Shown here: positions 1-7,598 of the stretch, one piece after another
Position numbering within the stretch: position 1 is the first letter of the stretch
Layout of the letters: every line of letters starts with the position of its first letter
Assembly (NCBI GenBank): GCA_020725385.1
Contig: DYFC01000021.1
Location: 1-53,289 of the forward strand
Direction: 5' to 3'
DNA: 53,289 nt
Origin: Nitrospira japonica
Lineage (GTDB): Bacteria; Nitrospirota; Thermodesulfovibrionia; Thermodesulfovibrionales; SM23-35
Translations under genes and position numbers: made by a program
The notes under the pieces: model-generated
Databases searched by the model: none
Told to the model about the DNA's origin: nothing
What the model saw: only the letters and a program-made list of their open reading frames with translations

Positions 1-54
1 AGATTTTTAAATGAGGCAATGAATCATTTTCAGTTAGATTTTTGATGAGGCAAT
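1..54. repeat. Imperfect 19-20 bp direct repeat at the array edge
   Basis: AGATTTTTAAATGAGGCAAT at 1-20 and AGATTTTTGATGAGGCAAT at 36-54 are near-identical. The second copy follows GTT, forming the GTTAGAT core of an integron recombination site at 33-39. The first copy may be preceded by the same core outside the window. The simplest reading is that two cassettes or cassette remnants share the same first bases. Confidence 0.55.
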
Positions 55-62
55 TCGGTATA

Positions 63-91
63 TTGACAACTATAAAGATGAGTTGTACAAT
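63..91 (+). promoter_or_regulatory. Sigma70 promoter with built-in inverted repeat (operator candidate)
   Basis: TTGACA (63-68), 17-bp spacer, TACAAT (86-91): nearly consensus sigma70. The ATG of the toxin gene starts 6 nt after the -10 box and there is no Shine-Dalgarno, so the transcript is probably leaderless. ACAACT (66-71) and AGTTGT (81-86) form an inverted repeat spanning the -35 box and the edge of the -10 box, a natural place for autorepression by the antitoxin or toxin-antitoxin complex. A cassette-borne promoter is usual for toxin-antitoxin cassettes. Confidence 0.7.
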
Positions 92-97
92 TGAATC

Positions 98-487
98 ATG
101 GAAATTGTTTCTGACGCAAGTATATTCTTATCAATTGTCCTTAACGAGAATGATCGAGGATGGATTATTGAAAAGACAGCCGGTTGCAACATAATTTCTC
201 CTGAAATTCTTCCCTATGAGATTGGCAATGCTTTAATTGCAATGAGCAGAAAAGGACGGCTCAACGGTCAGGAAATCCTTCGGGCATTTGATATCTCACA
301 AAAAATACCTGTAAGCTTAGTTCCGGTGAAGATATTCGATGCTATGAAAATTGCTGTTCGGTTTAATATCTACGCATATGATGCCTATTATGTGCAATGT
401 TGTGTCGAAAACAAATTACCGCTTATCAGCCTTGATAACCGCATGTGTGCTGTAGCAAGAAATCTTGGAATAAAGGTGGTGGAATAA
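98..487 (+). CDS. PIN-domain toxin (VapC-like ribonuclease)
   Basis: A 129-residue single-domain protein. The four acidic positions of the PIN nuclease fold are visible: Asp6 in VSDASIF, Glu in YEIGNAL, Asp in YAYDAYYVQ and Asp in ISLDNRM. PIN toxins bind Mg2+ through these residues and cleave RNA, often tRNA or rRNA. Length matches VapC proteins (about 130). The partner antitoxin starts 1 bp after the stop, so the pair is translationally linked, but the order is toxin first, the reverse of most vapBC operons. The ATG sits 6 nt downstream of a -10 box, with no ribosome-binding site. The RNA target cannot be told from sequence. Confidence 0.82.
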   Translation: MEIVSDASIFLSIVLNENDRGWIIEKTAGCNIISPEILPYEIGNALIAMSRKGRLNGQEILRAFDISQKIPVSLVPVKIFDAMKIAVRFNIYAYDAYYVQCCVENKLPLISLDNRMCAVARNLGIKVVE

Positions 488-488
488 C

Positions 489-710
489 ATGAAAATATAC
501 ACGTATTCTAAAGCACGAGAAAATCTGGCTGCTATTCTTGAAGAATCAAAGAGAGAAGAAGTGGTAATACGCCGCCGTAAGGGTGACTTGTTTTCTATTG
601 TACCTAAAGTGCAACGCAAACGTTCTCCGTTTGATGTCCCTGGATTAAGCAAAAAGATTTCCCGAAAGAATATATTGAAAGCATTACGCGAATCCAGAGA
701 GCAGGCATAA
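489..710 (+). CDS. Phd/YefM-type antitoxin
   Basis: A 73-residue protein starting 1 bp after the PIN toxin stop. The N-terminal half (KIYTYSKARENLAAILEES...VVIRRRKGD) has the Phd/YefM pattern: a short strand, an alanine/leucine-rich helix and a basic hairpin that binds operator DNA. The charged C-terminus would be the disordered segment that caps the toxin. It probably represses the promoter at 63-91, whose inverted repeat is a candidate operator. The stop codon lies inside the first arm of the attC-like site at 705-762, as is common in integron cassettes. PIN toxins paired with Phd-type antitoxins are known. Confidence 0.75.
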   Translation: MKIYTYSKARENLAAILEESKREEVVIRRRKGDLFSIVPKVQRKRSPFDVPGLSKKISRKNILKALRESREQA

Positions 711-762
711 CAAAGCACTTGTGCGGATGGCTGATAGCCACCAGTGATTTTTAGCGTTATGG
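705..762 (+). other. attC-like recombination site 1
   Basis: 58 bp from GCATAAC (705-711) to GTTATGG (756-762), whose outer bases pair (CATAAC with GTTATG). Inside, CACT pairs with AGTG, and TGGCT pairs with AGCCA around a 3-nt GAT loop, giving a bulged hairpin as needed for single-stranded attC recombination. The length equals the classical 59-base element. It overlaps the antitoxin stop codon and ends 11 bp before the next ATG. Confidence 0.65.
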
Positions 763-773
763 GGAAAAAATAA

Positions 774-1130
774 ATGAACAAGAAAATGTATGCGTTGATT
801 CTAAATTGGGATTTGTCACAGAAACCAAAAGATATATTTCAAATCTTACGAGAATACATAGCGAATAAATCATGGAAAAGATACGAGAATAAAAAGAACC
901 TAATTCAAAAAGTCTGGTATTCAAATGAAGAAACAGGACAATTCGGAGGCATTTATCTTTGGGAAACCAAAGAAGCGATGGAGGAAGAAATACGAACAAT
1001 GTATAGAGTCAAATCAATGACAGGCATTGACCCCACTATTACCAGGCTTGATGTTGAAGCCATACAAGAAGGCGACCATTCAATTGAGAAACTTACTTCC
1101 ATGGGACTAGCTTGGGCAAGAAAGGAGTAA
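774..1130 (+). CDS. YdhR-like putative monooxygenase (dimeric alpha-beta barrel fold)
   Basis: 118 residues. The middle segment, with KVWYSNEETGQFGGIYLW followed by ETKEAMEEE, matches the family signature of YdhR-type small proteins (a Trp/Tyr-rich strand, then GGIYLxE, then an acidic helix). These are ferredoxin-like dimers related to antibiotic-biosynthesis monooxygenases; their substrates are unknown and most lack cofactors. It is the sole gene of the second cassette. Translation may use the GGGG just upstream of the ATG. The function call is at fold level only. Confidence 0.6.
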   Translation: MNKKMYALILNWDLSQKPKDIFQILREYIANKSWKRYENKKNLIQKVWYSNEETGQFGGIYLWETKEAMEEEIRTMYRVKSMTGIDPTITRLDVEAIQEGDHSIEKLTSMGLAWARKE

Positions 1131-1191
1131 AACACGTACCAAATTACTCCAGAGGATAACTTAAATCCAACGCTGATTTAGGTCGTTATCC
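1124..1191 (+). other. attC-like site 2 with an adjoining hairpin
   Basis: Two stacked palindromes follow the YdhR-like gene. GGAGTAA (1124-1130, containing the stop codon) pairs perfectly with TTACTCC (1144-1150). Then GGATAAC (1154-1160) pairs perfectly with GTTATCC (1185-1191), enclosing TAAATC and GATTTA, which also pair. The second palindrome has the R-L-L-R arrangement of an attC with AAC and GTT cores, but at 38 bp it is short. If the site starts at the AAC at 1131-1133 it is about 60 bp. Either way the boundary core is GTTATCC at 1185. Confidence 0.5.
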
Positions 1192-1218
1192 TGCGGAAAA
1201 ATAGGTGAATCAATAATA

Positions 1219-2022
1219 ATGTCTGATTTTAGCGAAATATCGAAACAATATGAAAGTAATTCGGTGGTTCAAAAATCGGCAAGTCAAATCCTTTTCGAGC
1301 TTCTTGATATTCAGGCAAAAGACGATGTGCTTGATTTAGGGTGTGGAACAGGGCATATAACAAAAGAAATAAAAAGTAAAACAGATGGCAAAGTTGTTGG
1401 TGTTGATCCATCTGAAGGAATGATTAAAAAAGCACAGGAACAATTTTCAAATCTGGGGATCACTTTTCGGGTCTGCTCTGCCGAACAACTTGATTATAAA
1501 AATGAATTCGACATAATTTTTTGCAATTCGGCATTTCAGTGGTTTGTCAATCCTGTGAAGGCTATTGCAGCGTGTTACGCTTCTCTTAAAATGAATGGAA
1601 AAATGGCAATACAGGCTCCGTCAAAATATAATTACTGCCCTAATTTTCTCACGGCTATAAAAGAAGTTATGCAGAATAAGGCTACGAAAGATATTTTTTC
1701 AGGCTTTAACCCTCCATGGTTCTTCAGAAATACAGCTGAAGAATATACGGAATTATTTAGCGGAGCCGGTTTTAGAGTAAAAACTTCAAATATAGTTGAA
1801 GTTAACACCTATCATTCAGTTGAGGAGACATATAGAATTTTCGAGTCAGGAGCAGCAGCAGGATATTTGAATCAGGCTTACTACAGTACTCAGCTTACAC
1901 AGGAATATAAAGACAGCTTCAGAAATATTGTAAGAAATTCGTTTAGTAATCAGGCAGACGAAACAAAGAAAGTACGATTGACATTTTATCGTATCTATCT
2001 TCTTGCTAAAAAGGAAGGATAA
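1219..2022 (+). CDS. Class I SAM-dependent methyltransferase
   Basis: 267 residues. Motif I is textbook (VLDLGCGTGHI, about residues 39-49), followed by the acidic end of strand 2 (VVGVDPS, ribose-binding Asp), the motif IV region (FDIIFCNSAFQWF) and a proline/Trp-rich C-terminal half (GFNPPWFFRNTAEEY). The pattern resembles the trans-aconitate methyltransferase/BioC group of small-molecule methyltransferases; no biotin genes are near, so BioC is not claimed. It is the only gene of the third cassette. AGGTG at 1203-1207 may serve as ribosome-binding site, though the spacing is long. The stop codon lies in the first core of attC-like site 3. Confidence 0.8.
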   Translation: MSDFSEISKQYESNSVVQKSASQILFELLDIQAKDDVLDLGCGTGHITKEIKSKTDGKVVGVDPSEGMIKKAQEQFSNLGITFRVCSAEQLDYKNEFDIIFCNSAFQWFVNPVKAIAACYASLKMNGKMAIQAPSKYNYCPNFLTAIKEVMQNKATKDIFSGFNPPWFFRNTAEEYTELFSGAGFRVKTSNIVEVNTYHSVEETYRIFESGAAAGYLNQAYYSTQLTQEYKDSFRNIVRNSFSNQADETKKVRLTFYRIYLLAKKEG

Positions 2023-2078
2023 CAAGGCGTTCCAGAGAACAAGCCCTAAACGGACTGCCACTGAACTTATCGTTAGTG
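2017..2078 (+). other. attC-like recombination site 3 (array end)
   Basis: 62 bp from GGATAAC (2017-2023, containing the TAA stop) to GTTAGTG (2072-2078). TAAC pairs with GTTA at the ends. Internal blocks GGCGTTCCAGAG and GGACTGCCAC recall the conserved inner part of many chromosomal-integron attC sites. GGC-TTC pairs with GAA-GCC in the left half. No further cassette gene follows on the plus strand; the next gene is on the minus strand. Confidence 0.55.
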
Positions 2079-2229
2079 CTTTTGTTATTTTTCACATAAA
2101 ACTATATAAAACCTATTTAAAATTCTCACGATATTTTGTATAAAAGGAAATATTTATCAAAATAAATTAACTAGAGATAAAAGAGAATAACGGAGATTCA
2201 GATTATGGTCATGATGCTGTCGGAGGTAA

Positions 2230-3081
2230 TTATTTGATAATCTGATATGTTATTGCTAAAGTGTAATTAATTCCTTTTGCAGTATTTTTTCCGTATATTG
2301 AAGGGGTAAGGCCAGCTTCTATGCCCCAGTTTTTGTTAATTTTATAACCAATAACTACATCTAATTTTCCTATATCATAATTATTCGTTGCTGTTGGATT
2401 GCCATTTGAATCTACATCTTTGCCATTATCGGTGCTAAAAATTCCGTCAAGTTTAACTCTACCATAAATATTTTTTCTTAAATCAATCCCGACTTCAATT
2501 AGATACCTTATTTCATCAGAGGGCTCTTGCAGTCGCCATCTATATCCAATTTCAAAATTACAATACCCCGGGATTATTGGGTATAGTGTATGACCGTAAA
2601 GAAGGCGCATTTCTAAATCAATTTGACCGTTTCCAAGAGGAAGCTCATCGTCCTTTTCGTATGCCCATGGAATTTTCGTCAATAGCTGAGCAGATAAAAT
2701 ACCTTCTGCCAGTTTCATTATCTGCATTTTTGCGCCAACATCAATATCTCCTATGCCGGATGTTTTCTGTTCGGCTGTATAATCGTTCTTTCTAAGTCTT
2801 TTTATATAAATTGAATTTATGACTGTAAGATTATCGTATAAACCATACTCGAAATAATTGCTAATATGGTAATCACTAAAACTTCCGTTATTTGCAAAAT
2901 CAACTATTTCCCCATTGCTATCATAATCTTTGTTAGCAGAATAGTAATTAAAAGAAACCCTTTCATATAAATTACCTTTTTTCATTCCCCAGGCGCCGGC
3001 AAAAGAAAAATCGCATGTTATAAAAATAAACATTATCAATAAAAATAAAATAGTACTTTTGATTTTTACGGTATTTTTCAT
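2230..3081 (-). CDS. Exported outer-membrane beta-barrel protein
   Basis: 283 residues. It starts with a clear signal peptide (basic start, about 18 hydrophobic residues, cleavage near SFAGAWG). The rest is a run of amphipathic strands with alternating aromatic residues (YERVSFNYYSAN, YEFGLYDNLTV-type, FEIGYRWRL, LDVVIGYKINKNWGIEAGL), ending in TLAITYQIIK, as in transporter-like or phenol-degradation-type barrels. No plug or catalytic motif is visible. AGAGG lies 7 nt before the ATG. It stands alone, oriented away from the cellulose-synthase-like gene. Substrate and role are unknown. Confidence 0.65.
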   Translation of the reverse strand: MKNTVKIKSTILFLLIMFIFITCDFSFAGAWGMKKGNLYERVSFNYYSANKDYDSNGEIVDFANNGSFSDYHISNYFEYGLYDNLTVINSIYIKRLRKNDYTAEQKTSGIGDIDVGAKMQIMKLAEGILSAQLLTKIPWAYEKDDELPLGNGQIDLEMRLLYGHTLYPIIPGYCNFEIGYRWRLQEPSDEIRYLIEVGIDLRKNIYGRVKLDGIFSTDNGKDVDSNGNPTATNNYDIGKLDVVIGYKINKNWGIEAGLTPSIYGKNTAKGINYTLAITYQIIK

Positions 3082-3265
3082 AAAAAACCTCTTTAATCTA
3101 AAATTAAAAATGCATTTTTTTATATTGAATATTAAGAGTAAGTTAAAACAAGTATAGAATCAAATTGATATTATCAATAGAAAGAAACGTATATATTTAG
3201 ATAAAAAATAAAAATAAGAAATTTAAAGTTTTATCCTTCACCTGAAACCTGATAATATAAATAGC

Positions 3266-4723
3266 ATGTTAAGAACGATTTTATTTTTTCTAACATTAAT
3301 ACATTTTCTTTGTCTCGGAAGTCTTGCATTGTATGGAATCCACAGGATATGGTTATTATCACAATTGGCAAGTGAAAGAAAAAAATATTCTGAAAAAATA
3401 TTACCTATTAAAAATAATCATCCTTTTGTGACTATCCAATTGCCAATTTATAATGAAAGATTCGTAGCAGGAAGATTAATAGATGCTGCAGCAAAAATCA
3501 AATGGCCTAAAGATAGATTTGAGATACATGTACTTGATGATTCAACCGATGACACGAAAAATATTATAGATAAAAATATCGAATTATGGAAAAAAGAAGG
3601 ATTAAACATTCATGTTATCAGGAGAAAAAATCGAGATGGATTTAAGGCAGGTGCTCTATCTAACGGATTAAAACAAGCTAAAGGAGAATTTATTGCTATA
3701 TTCGACGCAGACTTTATGCCAGAACCAGATTTTCTATGTAAAACAATCCCATATTTCACCGATAAAAAAGTAGGTATGATACAGGCTCGCTGGAGTTTTC
3801 TTAATTGCGGTCATTCATGGTTAACAAGGATTCAATCCATTTTTCTTGGCCAGCATTTTTCCATTGAACATTTAATAAGATTTAAAAAAGGGTTATTTTT
3901 TAATTTTAATGGAACTGCCGGCATATGGAGAAAAGAAGCTATTGAGACATCAGGTGGATGGCAATCTGATACTGTTACAGAGGATCTTGATTTAAGTTAT
4001 CGTGCACAAATAGCTGGCTGGAAATTTATATATCTCGATAATGTTTCTGTCCCGTCAGAATTACCAATTACTATCGCAGATTTTAGAAATCAACAACAGA
4101 GATGGGCAAAAGGTTCAATACAAACAGCAAAAAAAATATTACCCCAACTTCTCCTACTGCCTCTGTCATTTTCTGTTAAAAGAGAAGCTGTTGCACATCT
4201 CATGGCAAATTTGTGCTGGCTTTTAGGTGCAATCTCTGTCTTAACACTGTATCCGGCTATTTTGTATCGTAAAGAGATCGGTATATATCAAATACTTCAT
4301 ATTGATCTGCCTCTATTTATATTTTCTGGATTTGCTATTTTCATTTATTTTCTCTTCTTTTCTAAAATTAACAACAATAAGATTGATTACCATATACTTT
4401 TTTTATTACCCATTTTAAGCGTGGGAATAGCTCCAAGCATATCACTTTCTGTTCTAAAGGGTATTTTTAGTAAAGGAGGTAATTTTTGCAGGACTCCAAA
4501 ATATGGCATTACTGGTAAAAACAAAATACCTGAATCAGTCTTGATATATAAAACTAAGTCATATAGTTATATCATTTTAAATATAATTTTCTTTATTTAT
4601 TCACTTCTCCCTGTTTTTTTTGCTATGAATAGAAATACAATTTTTGCAATCCCTTTTTTGTTAATTTTTCCCGCAGGTTTTATCTTAATAATTTTTAAAG
4701 AACTTTCAGAACTTAAAAGTTAG
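3266..4723 (+). CDS. Membrane-bound processive family-2 glycosyltransferase (cellulose synthase-like)
   Basis: 485 residues: one N-terminal membrane helix, a cytoplasmic GT-A domain (about 50-300) and four to five C-terminal membrane helices. Catalytic signatures of processive inverting GT2 enzymes are all present: DDSTDDT, the DAD metal site (FDADFMP), the TEDLDLSYR acceptor motif and QQQRWAKGS, equivalent to QxxRW. Such proteins polymerise or transfer sugars from nucleotide-sugars at the inner membrane (glucomannan or beta-glucan type). No c-di-GMP PilZ domain is present. There is no Shine-Dalgarno; a weak TAATAT lies 7 nt before the ATG. The product is unknown. Confidence 0.82.
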   Translation: MLRTILFFLTLIHFLCLGSLALYGIHRIWLLSQLASERKKYSEKILPIKNNHPFVTIQLPIYNERFVAGRLIDAAAKIKWPKDRFEIHVLDDSTDDTKNIIDKNIELWKKEGLNIHVIRRKNRDGFKAGALSNGLKQAKGEFIAIFDADFMPEPDFLCKTIPYFTDKKVGMIQARWSFLNCGHSWLTRIQSIFLGQHFSIEHLIRFKKGLFFNFNGTAGIWRKEAIETSGGWQSDTVTEDLDLSYRAQIAGWKFIYLDNVSVPSELPITIADFRNQQQRWAKGSIQTAKKILPQLLLLPLSFSVKREAVAHLMANLCWLLGAISVLTLYPAILYRKEIGIYQILHIDLPLFIFSGFAIFIYFLFFSKINNNKIDYHILFLLPILSVGIAPSISLSVLKGIFSKGGNFCRTPKYGITGKNKIPESVLIYKTKSYSYIILNIIFFIYSLLPVFFAMNRNTIFAIPFLLIFPAGFILIIFKELSELKS

Positions 4724-4837
4724 ATAATCATAGAAATTATCAATAGAATCTAAATTATTCATCTATATATTTAATTGGACATTCTTTTTTAAATAAAACA
4801 ATATAATTATAAAAAAAATATAAAGGGAGGTTTTGGT

Positions 4838-6667
4838 ATGAAAAGATGTTTATTAATTTTTTTCACAGTAGCAATGTTATTTACTATGTTAATTCCTGAA
4901 TCGAGTTTTGCGAAGCTTTTACCATCGCAAAAAGAATTCCCAAATGCAAAGCTATTAGTTTCAGGGGATTCTCTTCAATCTGAGATTGGCAAAAAGAACT
5001 TAGTAATCATTGATGCACGCACATCAGGCTATGAAATTTCACATATACCAGGTGCCATTAATATTAAATTTGGAGATTATTTTAATCCCGGCACAGGTCT
5101 TCTTCCTGTTTCAGAGTTAAACAGTAAATTGAGTGCAGCTGGACTGAAAAGAAATTTGACATTCGTGATTTACGATAATACTACCGATTCATGGGGTGCT
5201 GCAGGAAGAATTTTCTGGATGCTTGAATATCTTGGATGCAATAATGTCCAAGTACTTGACGGCGGCTGGGATAAATGGGTTGCTGATGGAAAACCTACTG
5301 AATCTACTATAAACACATTGCCTGCAAGTAAATTCAAAGCATCAATAAAAGCATCGAAAAAAGCCACAAAAGATAAAATTAAGAAAATGCTCGGTAAGAA
5401 AAATTTTGCTATAATTGATTCCCGCACCGATGAAGAATTTATTGGGTGGCAACTATATGGTGAGGCAAGAGGCGGACATATTCCAGGAGCTGTACAAATT
5501 CCATATGCATGGTTTTTTAATTCTGACAAAACAGTTCTGAATTATAATTCACTTAAAAATATGTTTGAATCAAGAGGGATTACAAAGAAAAAAGAAGTTA
5601 CTGCTTATTGTACAGTTGGAATCAGAAGCGGTTTTGTTTATTTCTTATTAAGGTTGATGGGTTATTCAAAAGCATCAAATTACGATGCTTCTATTGTTGA
5701 ATGGGCAGCAGATTCTTCTTTGCCAATGGAGAAAATGGCTAATTATCATGCTTTAGTGTATCCAGAATGGATTAAAGATCTAATTGATGGTAAAAATCCG
5801 GCGACATATCCAGGCAATGGATATGTCATTCTATATACAACCTGGACAGCCCGGTACTATGAAAATAGAACAGATTATATAGGAACTAATTATGAAACTG
5901 GACATATACCCGGAGCAATTTTCCTTGATACTTATAGTATAGAAAACGGTCCTAACTCCGAATATGGAGAAGGTTATATGCACCCTTCTGAAGGAAATGT
6001 TAAACCAATTTCTGAATTACAACAATTCCTTGGAAATATTGGAATTTCGAAAAATAAGACTGTAATAGTTTATGCTGATGATGAAATTGCAATGATGACA
6101 GCAGGTCGAGTTGCATGGGCATTGCTATTAGCTGGTGTTGATGTCCGTATTTTAAATGGCGGTTATCAAGCGTGGGTAAAAATGGGGTTTCCAGTTGAAA
6201 CAACTCCAAATAGTTTATCCCCTATTGAGTTCGGAGATAGCCCCGGCAACCCTCAATATTTAGCAACCATGAATAATGTTAGAGATATAGTAAATGGTTC
6301 GGTAAGTAATATAGTAATAGCTGATGATCGTTCATGGGAAGAATATATAGGCGATTCTAATTCTTATTATCCTTACTTTTTTGCATTGGGGAGAATTCCA
6401 ACATCAAAATGGATAGGTGATTGGGTTGAAATAGTAAGACCTGATGCGCAGTCACTTAGGACATACACTGAAGTAGAATCTAATTGGAAAAAGGCTGGTT
6501 TTTCTTCAGAGGAAAAAATTTATTTTTATTGTGGCACAGGTTGGCGTTCAGGACTTTATACGTTCTATGCCTATTTGTTAGGATGGGATGCTGCAAATTA
6601 TGATGGTGGATGGTTCGAGTGGACATATTATCCCGAGAATCCTATAGAAAAAGGAACTCCTCAATAA
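4838..6667 (+). CDS. Exported sulfurtransferase with four rhodanese domains
   Basis: 609 residues with an N-terminal signal peptide (cleavage near SSFAKLL). Two TST-type pairs are joined head to tail. Domains 1 and 3 keep the fold signatures (IIDARTSGYEISHIPGA; a GHIPGAIFLDT block) but lack the catalytic Cys (VIYDNTTDSWGAAGR, VYADDEIAMMTAGR). Domains 2 and 4 have it: YCTVGIRSG (Cys258) and YCGTGWRSG (Cys565). The pattern inactive-active-inactive-active is that of two thiosulfate or 3-mercaptopyruvate sulfurtransferases fused. It would act in the periplasm on sulfane sulfur. AAAGGGAGG precedes the start. A strong terminator follows at 6688. Confidence 0.85.
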   Translation: MKRCLLIFFTVAMLFTMLIPESSFAKLLPSQKEFPNAKLLVSGDSLQSEIGKKNLVIIDARTSGYEISHIPGAINIKFGDYFNPGTGLLPVSELNSKLSAAGLKRNLTFVIYDNTTDSWGAAGRIFWMLEYLGCNNVQVLDGGWDKWVADGKPTESTINTLPASKFKASIKASKKATKDKIKKMLGKKNFAIIDSRTDEEFIGWQLYGEARGGHIPGAVQIPYAWFFNSDKTVLNYNSLKNMFESRGITKKKEVTAYCTVGIRSGFVYFLLRLMGYSKASNYDASIVEWAADSSLPMEKMANYHALVYPEWIKDLIDGKNPATYPGNGYVILYTTWTARYYENRTDYIGTNYETGHIPGAIFLDTYSIENGPNSEYGEGYMHPSEGNVKPISELQQFLGNIGISKNKTVIVYADDEIAMMTAGRVAWALLLAGVDVRILNGGYQAWVKMGFPVETTPNSLSPIEFGDSPGNPQYLATMNNVRDIVNGSVSNIVIADDRSWEEYIGDSNSYYPYFFALGRIPTSKWIGDWVEIVRPDAQSLRTYTEVESNWKKAGFSSEEKIYFYCGTGWRSGLYTFYAYLLGWDAANYDGGWFEWTYYPENPIEKGTPQ

Positions 6668-6687
6668 ATAATAGAAGTATTTTTCAT

Positions 6688-6722
6688 AAGGAAAGCTGTA
6701 ATAACAGCTTTCCTTATTTTTT
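6688..6722 (+). terminator. Rho-independent terminator of the four-domain rhodanese gene
   Basis: Perfect 12-bp stem: AAGGAAAGCTGT (6688-6699) and ACAGCTTTCCTT (6704-6715), 4-nt loop AATA, then a run of six T at 6717-6722. The 3' arm overlaps the stop codon of the minus-strand rhodanese gene. On the minus strand no T run follows, so it works in the plus direction only. Confidence 0.85.
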
Positions 6723-7598
6723 ATCTACCACAAGTTTTTCCCATTCTTCATATCCACCTTCATAGTTTTTTGCTGGAGGTAAGCCTGAAAGCGTATGAAC
6801 CATCCAAGCATAACCGGATCTTATTCCACCTGTGCAATAATATACAATGGGTTTATTAAGGTCTATATTATTCTTCTTTAACAAATCTTTTAGCTCGGTT
6901 GAATTTATCGGTCTTCTGTTTTTTCCCTTGTAAAAATTCTCCCATGAAATCCTTTTAGCACCTGGAATATGTCCTTTTATCCATTCAAGAAGCGAGCGGG
7001 TGTCAATAATTGTATAAGAGTTTTTATTTTTTTCAAGTTCTTGAGTTGAAATATTTATTGTGTCATCAATACTGTAAAAATATTTAACGATCTGCCGTGG
7101 TTTTTTTTCTTCGCCTGTTTTCAAAGGAAGTTTTAAATCTTTCCATTCCTGGATACCACCTAAAAGCAATCTTATTTTTCCTTTATGTCCAAGCAATTTC
7201 AATATCCAGAAATTCCATCCTTCTCCGCCCCAACTTTTATCTGCATCACCATAAATTACAATAGGACTATTTTCATCTATCCCAAGCTCTCCAAGTTTTT
7301 TTGAAAGTTCTTCTGGTTGGAGTATTTTGTATTTAACACCATTCTTATCTGTTTTTGTATAATCTTCCCATGAAAAAGAAATTGAACCCGGGATATGTTC
7401 TTTTAACCATTCCTTTTGTGGTCTTGCATCAAGAATTATCCATTTATTCAATTCATTATTTAATTGTTTAACACTCATTGATTCAATCTCACTTGCAATT
7501 GCTGCTTCAATATCTGAAAATAAAAAAGAAAATAAACCTATGCAAATTATGACATCTAACAAAATATCAAATTTCTTGAACATAACACCGTTTATCAT
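6714..7598 (-). CDS. Exported two-domain rhodanese sulfurtransferase
   Basis: 294 residues. An N-terminal hydrophobic stretch (about 9-30) looks like a signal peptide or anchor. Domain 1 (ILDARPQKEWLKEHIPGS) is catalytically silent (IVIYGDADKSW in place of the Cys loop). Domain 2 (IIDTRSLLEWIKGHIPGA) carries the active loop YYCTGGIRSG with Cys255. It is convergent with the four-domain rhodanese, so two exported sulfurtransferases face each other. The start at 7598 is supported by a strong AAGGGGG 5 nt upstream, which places its first 59 bp inside the opposite-strand glycosyltransferase gene. Confidence 0.83.
   Translation of the reverse strand: MINGVMFKKFDILLDVIICIGLFSFLFSDIEAAIASEIESMSVKQLNNELNKWIILDARPQKEWLKEHIPGSISFSWEDYTKTDKNGVKYKILQPEELSKKLGELGIDENSPIVIYGDADKSWGGEGWNFWILKLLGHKGKIRLLLGGIQEWKDLKLPLKTGEEKKPRQIVKYFYSIDDTINISTQELEKNKNSYTIIDTRSLLEWIKGHIPGAKRISWENFYKGKNRRPINSTELKDLLKKNNIDLNKPIVYYCTGGIRSGYAWMVHTLSGLPPAKNYEGGYEEWEKLVVDKK

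Larger units (their letters stand above)
1..2078 (+). mobile_element. Distal part of an integron gene-cassette array (three cassettes)
   Basis: Three same-strand gene units, each followed within a few bases by an imperfect palindrome that begins at or in the stop codon with the core ATAAC and ends with GTTA. This is the layout of integron cassettes (gene plus attC, all in one orientation). The cargo fits: a toxin-antitoxin pair, a small monooxygenase-like protein and a lone methyltransferase, none related to the neighbouring chromosomal genes. A GTTAGAT core at 33-39 could be the left boundary of the first cassette. No integrase gene or attI site is inside the window; they would lie to the left. 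The array appears to stop at about 2078, after which genes run on the other strand. The calls rest on core motifs and folding by eye. Confidence 0.62.

Noticed and set aside
2161-2229. Short coding remnant before the outer-membrane gene
   Set aside because: A frame of under 20 codons on the plus strand; too short to support as a pseudogene.
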